This document shows positions 1 to 9,052 of a stretch of 32,052 nucleotides of DNA, in pieces. The DNA is from an uncultured Eubacteriales bacterium. Its GTDB lineage: Bacteria; Bacillota; Clostridia; Peptostreptococcales; Anaerovoracaceae. The notes under the pieces were generated by a model. That model made no database searches, was not told the origin of the DNA, and was given only the letters and a program-made list of their open reading frames with translations. The stretch covers positions 1-32,052 of the forward strand of contig ONRQ01000020.1 in NCBI GenBank assembly GCA_900320285.1, written 5' to 3'. Made by a program: the position numbers and the translations under genes. Every line of letters starts with the position of its first letter. Position 1 is the first letter of the stretch.

Positions 1-1
1 A

Positions 2-133
2 TTTTGGTCAGGGCGGATCCGTGCTGACCGGGACTTGAGCGATGTGAGCCTCGGTATTATACTAATTATTGGAAAAAGGTGTGTGATTCATCCCACTGCT
101 TATAGAGGACAGGGGTATTCTCACACGTTTTGA
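2..133 (+). pseudogene. 3' end of an unidentified ORF, possibly a truncated GNAT acetyltransferase
   Basis: A frame is open from the window edge to a TGA at 131-133 (43 codons). Near its end it reads V-I-H-P-T-A-Y-R-G-Q-G-Y-S, which resembles the acetyl-CoA binding motif A of GNAT acetyltransferases (R-x-x-G-x-G/A, here with Ser in the last place). A complete GNAT protein continues for several more strands and helices after this motif, but this frame stops four residues later, so the gene would be truncated or frameshifted. It converges on the histidine kinase with only 16 bp between stops. A 6-bp inverted repeat (6-11 with 24-29) lies inside it. The match is short; this could be chance coding. 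Confidence 0.3.
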
Positions 134-149
134 TAAAAATTCTTTTTTA

Positions 150-1508
150 CTATAGCGGGATTGCCACAGTGACTATAAAGTTGTGGCCTGTTGTGGTGTG
201 TGCCGAGATGTGCCCGCCGTGAGCGTTTACTATAGCATTTGCCATCGAAAGTCCTATACCGTGTCCGCCCGTCTGTGAGTTGCGGGAACTGTCCATGCGG
301 TAGAATCTCTCAAATACGTGTGAAAGCTGCTCATTCGTGAGCTCATTCTCTGTATCGTTGCTGACCTCTATGACAGCGTCTTTCCCTTCCTTACGGAGAA
401 TAACATTTATCACCGGAGGCTGAGGCATACCGTCTTCATCCTCGCCGCAGGTTATTTCCCGCGGAGAAATTGAGTACTTGATCGCATTTTCGATGATTAT
501 CGACAGAAGCTTCTCAAGTTCCTTTGTGCTGCCCTGCACGGAGATCATCGGTTCTATGTCGGTCCCTATTGCCTTGCCCTTTTCCTCTGCAAGCGGCACA
601 AACGATTCCGCGGTCTCACTGACTATGTCGGATAAAGGCACTTCGGTCATGACCAGAGAATTATCCGCCTCTTCCATGCGCGAGAGATATACCAGGTCGT
701 TTGTAAGACCGGTAAGCCTGTCTACCTGGTCATCGATATCACCGAGATTCTCCCTGAGTTCATCTCTGTCGACCGCCTCACTGTCAAGCTCCATATCCAT
801 CAGGTCGATGTTCGCCTTGATGATCGCGAGCGGAGTCTTGATCTCATGACCTGCATCTGTGATGAAGCGCTTCTGTTTCTCGTAACTCTCGGCCACAGGC
901 CTGACTATGCGTCCGGCGAAATACAGGATCACGAAGAAAACCGCCAGCAGTCCAAGTACAGACATCAGTATGCTCGCCCTGAGGAAAGCGCGGAACGATC
1001 CAAGAGTCCTTCCGCAGTCGAGGAAAATCACAGTTTTGCCATTCACGGATTCACTTACAGTGTATCTGAAATCCCCTACGAATCCGCTTTCACCTCCGGA
1101 AGCCAGCGCCTTTTCGGCATATTTTGCTGCTTCATCGGTATCCACGGCGGAGATCCTGTCCGTATATGTCTGTATCACAGAACCGCTTTCGTCGGCGCTC
1201 ACAATAAAGAACCTGGCCTCCTCCGCCTCGTCACGGGTCATGGAATGTCTGCCCGGTCCTCTATGCCCAAAGGCCGCCCTGCCGTCATCATCGTCGAAAT
1301 AGTATTCATCAAAGTTGCCGAATGGATTCATCATGTTTTCCAGCATGATCATGCCTGCATTTTCTTCGAGCACTTCGAGCTTGGTATCGGCATCACTCAC
1401 AACTTTGCTGTAATTTATCATGTTCATGCCCGCGACAATAACTGACAGCAGGACTGCCAGTGAAACCATCGCGAGTATTATGAATCTTCTTTTGAGTTTT
1501 TTTATCAT
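150..1508 (-). CDS. Sensor histidine kinase (OmpR-partner type)
   Basis: This 452-residue membrane kinase should sense an external signal and phosphorylate the response regulator encoded just upstream. Residues about 8-31 and 176-200 are membrane segments, bounding an extracytoplasmic domain of about 145 residues with an acidic patch at 67-76. The HisKA phosphorylation motif has His221 in the H-E-I-K-T-P context. The ATPase domain shows the N box around Asn341, an F box (F-E-R-F-Y-R, about 399-404) and the G2 box G-G-H-G-I-G-L (414-420). The G1 box is unusual: the expected D-x-G-x-G is replaced by N-D-T-E-N near 384-388. There is no recognisable HAMP, PAS or other named sensor domain, so the stimulus cannot be assigned. 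It starts 33 nt after the regulator stop, so the two are almost certainly co-transcribed. Confidence 0.93.
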   Translation of the reverse strand: MIKKLKRRFIILAMVSLAVLLSVIVAGMNMINYSKVVSDADTKLEVLEENAGMIMLENMMNPFGNFDEYYFDDDDGRAAFGHRGPGRHSMTRDEAEEARFFIVSADESGSVIQTYTDRISAVDTDEAAKYAEKALASGGESGFVGDFRYTVSESVNGKTVIFLDCGRTLGSFRAFLRASILMSVLGLLAVFFVILYFAGRIVRPVAESYEKQKRFITDAGHEIKTPLAIIKANIDLMDMELDSEAVDRDELRENLGDIDDQVDRLTGLTNDLVYLSRMEEADNSLVMTEVPLSDIVSETAESFVPLAEEKGKAIGTDIEPMISVQGSTKELEKLLSIIIENAIKYSISPREITCGEDEDGMPQPPVINVILRKEGKDAVIEVSNDTENELTNEQLSHVFERFYRMDSSRNSQTGGHGIGLSMANAIVNAHGGHISAHTTTGHNFIVTVAIPL

Positions 1509-1541
1509 TTTTTCTTTCAGATTTACCGCTCTGCAGGTGTT

Positions 1542-2219
1542 TTACTCCGACTCAGCGGTAACGATCGAATATCCGGCATTGCGCGTAGCTTTTATTTTAA
1601 CGTCCGCTCCTAGCGCGGTGAGTTTCTTTCTGAGATATGACACATACACCCACACCACGTTGCTTTCGGTATCGGTATCGTACCCCCAGATGTGATCCAT
1701 GAATGTATCTACCGAAATAATATTGCCCGGTTTTGCCATCAGGAGCTCCATCATCTGGAATTCCTTGTTTGCCAGTTTGACCGATCCGGACGGTGTCGAC
1801 ATCTCGAAACTGGCTCTGTCGAGCGTCAGGTTGCCGCAATTGAGTTTTGTATCCACCTCATTGCCGGAGCGTGTTATAGCCCTGACTGCCGCAAGAAGCT
1901 CCTTGGCATCGAACGGCTTTGTCAGGTAGTAGTTGGCGCCGCTGTCGAGGCCAAGCACCTTGTCATCGATCTCGGACTTCGCCGTGAGCATCAGCACAGG
2001 CAGATCGGATCCGGAGGCACGCAGTTTTTTCAGAACAGTTATACCGTCGACTTTAGGCATCATTATATCGAGCACGGCAGCGTCATAGTTGCCCGCCTCA
2101 AGATAATCGAGCGCTTCCTGTCCGTCGTGGACAGCGTCGATAGAATAATTATTGCTCTCAAATATTTTTACCAGCACCTTTGCCAGTGCGATCTCGTCTT
2201 CAGCAAGTAATATGCGCAT
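1542..2219 (-). CDS. OmpR/PhoB-family response regulator
   Basis: This 225-residue regulator has an N-terminal receiver domain (about 1-115) with the acidic pocket E-D at 7-8, phosphoacceptor Asp51 in L-D-I-M-M-P, the switch Thr79 and Lys101 in T-K-P-F. The C-terminal part (about 125-222) is a winged-helix DNA-binding domain ending in the typical V-Y-V-S-Y-L-R-K-K-L recognition helix and a G-Y-S-I-V wing. It should bind DNA as a phosphorylated dimer and act with the downstream kinase. The ATG at 2219 has a GGAGG ribosome binding site about 7 nt upstream. Nothing in the window shows which promoters it controls. Confidence 0.96.
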   Translation of the reverse strand: MRILLAEDEIALAKVLVKIFESNNYSIDAVHDGQEALDYLEAGNYDAAVLDIMMPKVDGITVLKKLRASGSDLPVLMLTAKSEIDDKVLGLDSGANYYLTKPFDAKELLAAVRAITRSGNEVDTKLNCGNLTLDRASFEMSTPSGSVKLANKEFQMMELLMAKPGNIISVDTFMDHIWGYDTDTESNVVWVYVSYLRKKLTALGADVKIKATRNAGYSIVTAESE

Positions 2220-2248
2220 GTATGCCTCCGTTGTTTTATACTTATGTA

Positions 2249-2254
2249 ATTATA
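2249..2254 (-). promoter_or_regulatory. Candidate -10 box for the two-component operon
   Basis: A perfect TATAAT lies on the minus strand 30 bp upstream of the response regulator ATG, directly beyond the uvrA terminator. No good -35 hexamer stands at 16-18 bp, because that position falls in the terminator loop. Confidence 0.4.
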
Positions 2255-2306
2255 ATAAAAACACGCCAGCCTTAACTATACTTTAAATCGTTTTGGCCGG
2301 CGTGTT
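2254..2306 (-). terminator. Rho-independent terminator of uvrA
   Basis: Read on the minus strand, a stem pairs AACACGCC (plus 2260-2267) with GGCGTGTT (2299-2306), extended by a GCC/GGC block across one mismatch, and is followed by a T-rich run. It lies 21 bp beyond the uvrA stop. The loop is long (about 24 nt). Confidence 0.75.
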
Positions 2307-2327
2307 ATTTGTGTGTTATTTGATTTT

Positions 2328-5219
2328 TTATTTAAGCATGCGCTTAAGATACTGGCCCGTCTTTGACTCTTTTATCTCTGCCACTTCTTCAGGTGTGCCC
2401 TCGCAGACTATGCGTCCGCCCTCGTCTCCCCCTTCAGGACCGAGATCGATTATATGGTCGGCCTGCTTGATGACATCGAGGTTATGCTCGATGACTACGA
2501 CGGTGTTTCCTTCGTCGACAAGCCTGTTGAGCACATAGAGGAGCTTCTCGACATCCGCGAAGTGAAGTCCTGTAGTAGGCTCGTCAAGAATATAGAGAGT
2601 CTTGCCCGTGCTGCGCTTTGAGAGCTCGGTCGCAAGCTTTATTCTCTGCGCCTCGCCGCCGGACAGCTGTGTAGAAGGCTGTCCGAGGCTTATATAGCCG
2701 AGGCCTACATCATCGAGTGTCTTCAGGTATCTAAGGATGCTCTGCTGGTTCTCAAAGAACGGGATAGCCTCAGCGACTGTCATATTGAGCACTTCGGAAA
2801 TATTCTTTCCCCTGTAACGCACCTCAAGAGTCTCGTGATTATATCTGGCTCCTCCGCAGACTTCGCATGGCACGAATACGTCAGGCAGGAAGTTCATCTC
2901 TACCTTGATGATGCCGTCGCCGCTGCAGTGTTCGCAGCGCCCGCCCTTGACGTTGAAGCTGAATCTGCCTGCCTTGTACCCCCTGACTTTGGCCTCAGGC
3001 ATCTCGGCAAACAGGTTGCGGATGTGCGTGAACATTCCGGTATACGTTGCCGGATTTGAGCGCGGAGTCTTGCCAATCGGTGATTGGTCGATGTTGATGA
3101 CCTTGTCGAAATTCTCTATGCCTTTGATCTCGCGGAACTTGCCCGGACGCTCCTGCGTACGGTTGGTGACCCGCGATACACCCTTGTACAGGATCTCGTT
3201 GACCAGGCTGGACTTTCCGGATCCCGATACGCCTGTCACAAGCACCAGCTTGCCTGCCGGAAACTTTACGTCTATGTTTTTGAGATTGTTCTCGGCAGCA
3301 CCGATGACCTCGAGGAATTTGCCGTTGCCGTCCCTGCGTACCATCGGAACCGCTATATGTCTCTTTCCCGACAGGAACTGACCTGTGATCGACTCAGGAC
3401 AATTTTTTATGTCTTCGACCGTGCCCTGCGCTACCAGCTCACCGCCGTTCACGCCTGCTCCCGGTCCTATGTCCACGATGTGGTCAGCCGCATACATTGT
3501 GTCTTCGTCGTGCTCGACTATGATGAGCGTATTGCCCATGTCGGTGAGCCCGCGGAGCGATGCAAGCAGTTTGTCGTTGTCGGCCTGATGCAGACCAATC
3601 GACGGCTCGTCGAGAATGTAGAGTACTCCCACAAGACCGGAACCGATCTGCGTGGCAAGACGGATACGCTGTGACTCTCCTCCGGAAAGCGTACCTGAAG
3701 AACGGCTGAGCGTCAGGTATCCGAGGCCTACATCCTTGAGGAACCTGAGTCTGGCCTTAATCTCCTTGGTGACCATTGCGCTGATCTTCTTCTCTCTGTC
3801 TGTGAGCTTTGCCTCGAGATCATTAAAGAAGTCCATTGCCTGGACTACCGAAAGGTCAGTGAGTTCCATTATGTTTTTACCGCCGACTGTGACAGCCAGT
3901 ACAGTATCTCTGAGCTTGCGTCCCTTGCATACAGGACACACGTCCTCAGTCATCATGTCACTGATCTTTTCTTTTATGTAATCGGAGTTTGTCTCGCCCC
4001 ACCTGCGCTCAAGGCTCGGTATGATCCCCTCGAATGTGTGGTTCATGTGCGAAACGCGGCCGCTGCGACTCTCATATGTATATTTCAGCCTGCGCGTACC
4101 GGTGCCGTGCAGGAGTTCATCCTTAAACCTCGGCGGTAGAGCCTTGTAAGGCACATTGAGATTTGTGCCGTGGTCGATCGCCAGACGGTTGAGCATCTGC
4201 CTGTAGAAGCCCATCGCGTCAAGCGTCGAGAATACATTTCCCAGCGCGCCGTTCAGAATGCTCTTGTTTTCATCAGTGATCACAGCTTCATCGGTGATAC
4301 GAAGCGTGAATCCGAGACCGCTGCAGTTCTCGCAGGCACCGTAAGGAGCATTGAAAGAGAACATACGCGGCTCCATCTCTTCGAGTCCGATACCGTGATC
4401 AGGGCAGGAAAACTTGGTTGAATAGACAGCCTCGTGCTCCTCATCTTTTATTATCTTTCCGTCAGCGCCGGCTGCATCGGACTGCTCGTTTGAACGCTTT
4501 GGAGTAAAGAGTACACTGCAGATGCCCTCGCCTTCCTTAATGGCGAGCTCGAGGGCTTCGGCGATACGGCTCCTGTTGTCGCTTCTGAGCACGATACGGT
4601 CGATGACTATGTCGATGTTGTGCTTGTTGTTTTTGGCGAGCACGATGTCGCCGTCGTCGAGGCGCGACATCTCGCCGTCGACGCGCACGCGTGTATAGCC
4701 GTCGCGGCGCAGGCGATCAAAGATCGCCCGGTGCTCGCCCTTGCGTCCCCTTATAACAGGCGCAAAGACGGTCAGACGCGTTCCCTCTTCATGCGACTGT
4801 ATATTCTCTATGATGCTGTCGATGTTCTGGCTGGTGATCTCGCGTCCGCATACCGGGCAGTGCGGGATACCAATCCTCGCATAGAGCAGTCTCAGATAAT
4901 CATATATCTCGGTGACCGTACCGACGGTCGATCTCGGATTCTTGTTGGTGGTCTTCTGGTCGATGCTGATGGCCGGCGACAGACCCTCGATGAGCTGTAC
5001 ATCCGGCTTCTTCATGAGTCCAAGGAACTGCCTCGCGTACGATGACAGCGACTCTACATACTTCTTCTGACCTTCCGCGTAGATGGTATCGAAGGCAAGC
5101 GAAGACTTGCCCGAACCGGACAGACCGGTAAGAACGATCATTTTGTCACGCGGAAGAGTGACATCTATTCCTTTCAGGTTGTGCTCACGCGCACCTTTTA
5201 TAACTATATTCTTTTCCAT
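2328..5219 (-). CDS. uvrA: UvrABC excinuclease subunit A
   Basis: UvrA is the damage-recognition ATPase of nucleotide excision repair; as a dimer it loads UvrB on lesions. The 963 residues match the family length (about 940-960). The first ABC module has Walker A G-L-S-G-S-G-K-S (32-39) and signature L-S-G-G-E-S-Q-R; the second has G-V-S-G-S-G-K-S and L-S-G-G-E-A-Q-R. Zinc-module CxxC pairs are present (C-P-V-C, C-E-N-C, C-E-H-C with C-E-V-C), as is the UvrB-binding and insertion-domain region between them. It follows uvrB on the same strand with a 184-bp gap that carries its own promoter-like sequence. I see no LexA-type GAAC-N4-GTTC box upstream. Confidence 0.98.
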   Translation of the reverse strand: MEKNIVIKGAREHNLKGIDVTLPRDKMIVLTGLSGSGKSSLAFDTIYAEGQKKYVESLSSYARQFLGLMKKPDVQLIEGLSPAISIDQKTTNKNPRSTVGTVTEIYDYLRLLYARIGIPHCPVCGREITSQNIDSIIENIQSHEEGTRLTVFAPVIRGRKGEHRAIFDRLRRDGYTRVRVDGEMSRLDDGDIVLAKNNKHNIDIVIDRIVLRSDNRSRIAEALELAIKEGEGICSVLFTPKRSNEQSDAAGADGKIIKDEEHEAVYSTKFSCPDHGIGLEEMEPRMFSFNAPYGACENCSGLGFTLRITDEAVITDENKSILNGALGNVFSTLDAMGFYRQMLNRLAIDHGTNLNVPYKALPPRFKDELLHGTGTRRLKYTYESRSGRVSHMNHTFEGIIPSLERRWGETNSDYIKEKISDMMTEDVCPVCKGRKLRDTVLAVTVGGKNIMELTDLSVVQAMDFFNDLEAKLTDREKKISAMVTKEIKARLRFLKDVGLGYLTLSRSSGTLSGGESQRIRLATQIGSGLVGVLYILDEPSIGLHQADNDKLLASLRGLTDMGNTLIIVEHDEDTMYAADHIVDIGPGAGVNGGELVAQGTVEDIKNCPESITGQFLSGKRHIAVPMVRRDGNGKFLEVIGAAENNLKNIDVKFPAGKLVLVTGVSGSGKSSLVNEILYKGVSRVTNRTQERPGKFREIKGIENFDKVINIDQSPIGKTPRSNPATYTGMFTHIRNLFAEMPEAKVRGYKAGRFSFNVKGGRCEHCSGDGIIKVEMNFLPDVFVPCEVCGGARYNHETLEVRYRGKNISEVLNMTVAEAIPFFENQQSILRYLKTLDDVGLGYISLGQPSTQLSGGEAQRIKLATELSKRSTGKTLYILDEPTTGLHFADVEKLLYVLNRLVDEGNTVVVIEHNLDVIKQADHIIDLGPEGGDEGGRIVCEGTPEEVAEIKESKTGQYLKRMLK

Positions 5220-5305
5220 TTATGGTCTTTAACGCTGGTTCGGCCGCGCGCCGGAGCGTATCCCGCCCGGAATGAGCGCTGTTGAACGCAGTAATTACAT
5301 TTTGC

Positions 5306-5335
5306 ATTATATTATGTTCCGGCCCTTAAGCCCAA
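5306..5335 (-). promoter_or_regulatory. Candidate sigma-A promoter of uvrA
   Basis: On the minus strand a TTGGGC -35 (plus 5330-5335) is followed after 18 bp by a perfect TATAAT -10 (plus 5306-5311). The start site would lie about 80 nt before the uvrA ATG. The leader between contains GC-rich self-complementary sequence around 5240-5275 but no identified regulatory element. Confidence 0.55.
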
Positions 5336-5403
5336 AATAACCGTATCGCATACTTATGAGCGATTAACTCCGGAAGGGATACCTCCGGGGTAGCTGCGGG
5401 CGC

Positions 5404-7383
5404 CTATTTAGCCCGTGTGCTTGCCCGTAATTCGAACAATATATCACGCAGCTCGGCAGCACGCTCGAAGTCGAGCTGCTTTGCCGCTTCCTTCATATTC
5501 TTCTCTACATCGCGTATAGTCTCGCGAAGCTCCTTTGCGGTCATCGCCTTCGGGTTCTTTATATCCCTCTCGCCGGAGTATTCGGCAGTTGCCCTTGCGA
5601 TCTCGCGAACCGGCTTAACAATGGTCTTTGGCACTATGCCATGTTCCTTGTTGTATTCATCCTGAACCTTGCGGCGGCGCGCGGTCTCATCGATACATAC
5701 ACGCATCGCCTTGCTTATGTAGTCCGCGTACATTATGACGCGGCCGTGCTCATTACGCGCGGCACGTCCGACCGTCTGGATGAGCGATGTCTCGGTCCTC
5801 AGGAAACCCTCCTTGTCCGCGTCGAGTATCGCGATGAGCGACACCTCCGGAAGATCGAGTCCCTCTCTGAGCAGGTTGATTCCCACGAGCACGTCGAACT
5901 TGCCCATTCTCAGATCGCGGATGATCTCGAGCCTCTCAAAGTTATCTATCTCGGAATGCAGGTACCTCACTCTGATGCCCTGCTCCTGCAGGTATTTGGT
6001 AAGATCCTCGGCCATGCGCTTGGTAAGTGTCGTAACCAGTACGCGCTCGCCCTTCGCAGCTGTCTCGTTTATCTCTCCGATAAGATCATCGATCTGTCCC
6101 TTTGTAGGCCTTACCTCGATCTCAGGATCGAGAAGTCCGGTCGGCCTGATGAGCTGCTCTGCTGTGACTCCGCCGGATCTTTCGAGCTCGTATTTTGCAG
6201 GAGTGGCAGAAACATAAACTGTCTGTCCCGTCAGCTCCGTGAACTCCTCGAATCTGAGCGGTCTGTTGTCGAACGCCGACGGCAGTCTGAATCCGTATTC
6301 GACCAGCGATTCCTTGCGGGCGCGGTCGCCGTTATACATGGCGCGAAGCTGCGGAAGCATCGCGTGAGACTCGTCGATGATAGTCAGGAAATCCCCGTCT
6401 GGGAAGTAATCGAGCAGCGTGTACGGCCTCTCGCCCGGCTTGAGGAAGTTGATGTGGCGGGAGTAGTTCTCGATGCCCTTGCAGGTACCGACCTCCATCA
6501 TCATCTCTATGTCGTAGTTGGTGCGCTGCTCGAGCCTCTCGGCCTCAAGCAGTTTACCGTTCGACCTGAACCAGTCCAGTCTCTCACGTAGTTCTTCCCT
6601 GATGGACGCTACCGCCATGAGCATGTCTTCCCTGCTCGTGATGTAATGGCTCGCCGGGAAGATCGAGATGTGTGAACGTGACCCGGTGATCTCTCCTGTC
6701 AGCGGATCTATCTCGCGGATGCTCTCTATCTCGTCGCCGAAAAGCTCAACCCTTACTGCGCTCTCTCCTCCAGCCGGATAGATATCGACTATGTCTCCCT
6801 TCGCGCGGAAAGAGCCTCTTGAGAAGTCCATGTCGTTGCGCGTGTACTGAATATCTGTCAGTTTACGCAGGAGCTGCATGCGGTCCATCTCCATGCCCGG
6901 TCTGAGGCTGATGAGCTGATTGCGGTACGATGACGGACTTCCGAGACCGTATATGCACGATACCGAAGCGACTATGATGACATCACGCCTCTCAAGCTGT
7001 GCCGCTGTTGCGGAATGCCTGAGCTTGTCGATCTCGTCGTTGATATCCGCATCCTTTTCTATATACAGGTCGGTCGAAGGCACGTAAGCCTCCGGCTGAT
7101 AATAATCGTAGTACGACACGAAGTATTCCACCGCGTTATCCGGGAAAAACTCCTTGAATTCGCCATGAAGCTGCGCAGCAAGTGTCTTGTTGTGAGAGAT
7201 AACGAGCGTCGGCTTCTGCACCGCTTCGATGATTTTTGCCATAGTAAATGTCTTGCCGGAGCCGGTAACACCCATAAGGGTCTGCGCCTGCTGTCCCGCA
7301 AGTATGCTGTCTGCGATCTTCCTTATCGCCTGCGGCTGATCGCCAGTCGGAGCGTATTCACTTACTACTTTAAACTTTCCCAT
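5404..7383 (-). CDS. uvrB: UvrABC excinuclease subunit B
   Basis: UvrB is the helicase-like core of excision repair; it verifies damage passed on by UvrA and recruits UvrC. Visible features are Walker A G-V-T-G-S-G-K-T (38-45), the beta-hairpin region rich in Tyr (about 90-109), a D-E-S-H box, helicase motifs V and VI in the second half, and a C-terminal UVR coiled coil (about 620-655) for UvrC contact. I take the ATG at 7383, giving 659 residues and the family-typical start [10 protein letters not shown]. In-frame starts further upstream (ATG 7392, TTG 7419) fall in the promoter. There is no ribosome binding site before the chosen ATG; see the promoter entry. Confidence 0.98.
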   Translation of the reverse strand: MGKFKVVSEYAPTGDQPQAIRKIADSILAGQQAQTLMGVTGSGKTFTMAKIIEAVQKPTLVISHNKTLAAQLHGEFKEFFPDNAVEYFVSYYDYYQPEAYVPSTDLYIEKDADINDEIDKLRHSATAAQLERRDVIIVASVSCIYGLGSPSSYRNQLISLRPGMEMDRMQLLRKLTDIQYTRNDMDFSRGSFRAKGDIVDIYPAGGESAVRVELFGDEIESIREIDPLTGEITGSRSHISIFPASHYITSREDMLMAVASIREELRERLDWFRSNGKLLEAERLEQRTNYDIEMMMEVGTCKGIENYSRHINFLKPGERPYTLLDYFPDGDFLTIIDESHAMLPQLRAMYNGDRARKESLVEYGFRLPSAFDNRPLRFEEFTELTGQTVYVSATPAKYELERSGGVTAEQLIRPTGLLDPEIEVRPTKGQIDDLIGEINETAAKGERVLVTTLTKRMAEDLTKYLQEQGIRVRYLHSEIDNFERLEIIRDLRMGKFDVLVGINLLREGLDLPEVSLIAILDADKEGFLRTETSLIQTVGRAARNEHGRVIMYADYISKAMRVCIDETARRRKVQDEYNKEHGIVPKTIVKPVREIARATAEYSGERDIKNPKAMTAKELRETIRDVEKNMKEAAKQLDFERAAELRDILFELRASTRAK

Positions 7384-7390
7384 GGTGCAC

Positions 7391-7419
7391 ATTATGTTTG
7401 GTTTAAAAAAAAATATCAA
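7391..7419 (-). promoter_or_regulatory. uvrB promoter predicting a leaderless mRNA
   Basis: Minus strand: -35 TTGATA (plus 7414-7419), exactly 17 bp, then -10 CATAAT (plus 7391-7396). Only 7 nt separate the -10 from the ATG at 7383, so transcription should begin at or within one base of the start codon. No Shine-Dalgarno sequence is present. The -35 overlaps the terminator of the upstream gene. Confidence 0.6.
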
Positions 7420-7438
7420 CCCCTTTTCAGAGGTTGAT
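7405..7438 (-). terminator. Rho-independent terminator of the lipase-like gene
   Basis: On the minus strand a 7-bp perfect stem ATCAACC/GGTTGAT (plus 7415-7421 with 7432-7438) is followed by one AT step and nine consecutive T. It lies about 53 bp beyond the stop of the lipoprotein gene. Confidence 0.88.
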
Positions 7439-7490
7439 TAAGTATATCACAATTATATTTTCAGAACAAGCGTTCTTAAAGGCTTCCCGC

Positions 7491-8945
7491 CTATTTCTCC
7501 GGTGACGGAGCGAGTATCTTGAGCCGCGCTATGATCGTATCGAACTGATGCGAATAGGTCAGCTCCCTGTTGTAACCTATCACATCCGTGAGCAATTCGG
7601 CATCCGGCTCTCCGCCATCCTCCGGCATAGTTATAAGTACCGGCGCGGCAAATCTGATCATCTCATACAAGTCCTCTTCGCTTATCGGAAGGCCTGCTTC
7701 CGCATCATTAAGCACGGAATACATGCCGGTTGCTGCCTCCCAGTATTCTGCCGCCGGATCACTCCCTCCGGCCTCGGCTTTCACGCCTTCTGCCAGATGT
7801 CCGAAAGCGCCTTCAAGGTCTCCCCTTTTAGCCGCCAGCTCTTCAAACAGAGATCCTGACGAATCCTCGCTGAACACGAGATCCATCAGCTTAACAAAGG
7901 CGTCCTGGCAGCTGTATGTCAGCTCATGTTTTTTGCCTTCGGAATCCGTCCAGCTGTCTGTCCTCTCCGCTGAGTATTCAGCACGCGACGATACCATTTT
8001 CTCAAGATTCTCTGACAGTCTGGCTACCACATCGTCGGTAACTATCCTCGCATTCATGCCGGCCGCGTCACTTCCCAGTGCCTCGAGTTCTCCGGCAAGA
8101 CCTTCATCAGTTTTCTTCGTTTTAAGATCGTGCATCACGCCGTAGCGTGTCATTCCCCACATCGGAACATGCGTGACTATGTCATCGCTGCAAACGTAAT
8201 TGTGTATGTTCTTATAGCTGCCGGCCGCGTCCGCATCGACTGTCGCAGGCGCCTCAAATGTATATGCAAACACCTTTGCTTTATCGAGTTTCTCCTGAAG
8301 TCTTACTGCAAGAATATTGGCAATGGCGCCTCCGCGGCTCTGACCCGTGATCCAGAACACAGTGTCGCCGTCTCCGGCAAGGGCAGCTATATCATCTGCG
8401 GCTTTGTCTGCCGCATTTGCATATGCATAATGTTCACCGGAAGGGTCTGCGCCATTGACAGTGAAGTTCTGCTTCCATGCTTTTTTACGCAGTTTCTGCT
8501 CTCTGTTTACGCTCTGCATGGCTACTGCCACAAGAGTAGAGTCTCCTAAGGTTTTGCGTGCCCAGGTATAGTTGCAGTCATCCGGATCGCTGCTTGCGAA
8601 GTCGCTGAATCCGACTTCTTCAAACCCCATGCTTTTCAGGAACTCAGCCCCTGTGCTGTCAGCATCATCGCTCACACAGGAAGCAATAAGCTGCATGGAA
8701 GCGAGCGCGAGCTCCGGATTCTCAGATGACGGATCATCCGAAAACCAGTCGTCTGAATAATAGAAGGTATCCCTTATGGTCTTCGTCTCCGTATCTGAAG
8801 CTTTTTCCTTGTAGGTGGAAAGCCACTCGACATCGCCGAAGCTATATTCATATGATTTACCGCATCCGGTCAGCATGAACGTCCCGAAGGTCATCAGCGT
8901 GACCAGCGCCAGCGCCATAATTTTTCTGAATGATTTGTTATACAT
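7491..8945 (-). CDS. Lipase-like (class 3 type) alpha/beta-hydrolase lipoprotein
   Basis: The start at 8945 has a GGAGGT ribosome binding site and gives 484 residues beginning with a lipoprotein signal: basic start, hydrophobic 10-24 and lipobox L-T-G-C with Cys28, so the protein should be anchored outside the membrane. The hydrolase core shows the nucleophile elbow G-Q-S-R-G-G (Ser203), followed about 50 residues later by D-D-I-V-T-H-V-P (Asp254 or 255) and a candidate His272, the order seen in lipase_3 family proteins. Gln replaces the usual His in G-H-S-x-G. The C-terminal 170 residues match nothing I recognise. Substrate is unknown. It is separated by terminators from both neighbours and so is a single-gene unit. 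Confidence 0.75.
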   Translation of the reverse strand: MYNKSFRKIMALALVTLMTFGTFMLTGCGKSYEYSFGDVEWLSTYKEKASDTETKTIRDTFYYSDDWFSDDPSSENPELALASMQLIASCVSDDADSTGAEFLKSMGFEEVGFSDFASSDPDDCNYTWARKTLGDSTLVAVAMQSVNREQKLRKKAWKQNFTVNGADPSGEHYAYANAADKAADDIAALAGDGDTVFWITGQSRGGAIANILAVRLQEKLDKAKVFAYTFEAPATVDADAAGSYKNIHNYVCSDDIVTHVPMWGMTRYGVMHDLKTKKTDEGLAGELEALGSDAAGMNARIVTDDVVARLSENLEKMVSSRAEYSAERTDSWTDSEGKKHELTYSCQDAFVKLMDLVFSEDSSGSLFEELAAKRGDLEGAFGHLAEGVKAEAGGSDPAAEYWEAATGMYSVLNDAEAGLPISEEDLYEMIRFAAPVLITMPEDGGEPDAELLTDVIGYNRELTYSHQFDTIIARLKILAPSPEK

Positions 8946-8977
8946 AGCTGCACCTCCGAACAGAAAAATTATATCAT

Positions 8978-9003
8978 AAAAAAGCTGCGGACGAATCCGC
9001 AGC
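8978..9003 (-). terminator. Rho-independent terminator of the nitrogenase-like operon
   Basis: A perfect 8-bp stem, GCTGCGGA (plus 8984-8991) and TCCGCAGC (8996-9003), with a 4-nt loop is followed on the minus strand by six T. It sits 50 bp after the last stop. A TATAAT-like box for the next gene (plus 8968-8973) lies just beyond. Confidence 0.92.
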
Positions 9004-9052
9004 CTTGCAATCTTATGCTTTATGCGGGTCTTTACGCTCAGCAAGTCCGCAA

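Noticed and set aside
5641-6591. A 316-codon plus-strand frame
   Set aside because: It is the antisense shadow of uvrB and shows no protein-family pattern.
7384-7419. Upstream TTG or ATG start for UvrB
   Set aside because: The extra residues are non-conserved and encoded by the promoter and terminator T tract; the conserved N-terminus begins at the ATG at 7383.
5220-7440. SOS (LexA) control of uvrA and uvrB
   Set aside because: I looked for GAAC-N4-GTTC-like boxes upstream of both genes and found none.
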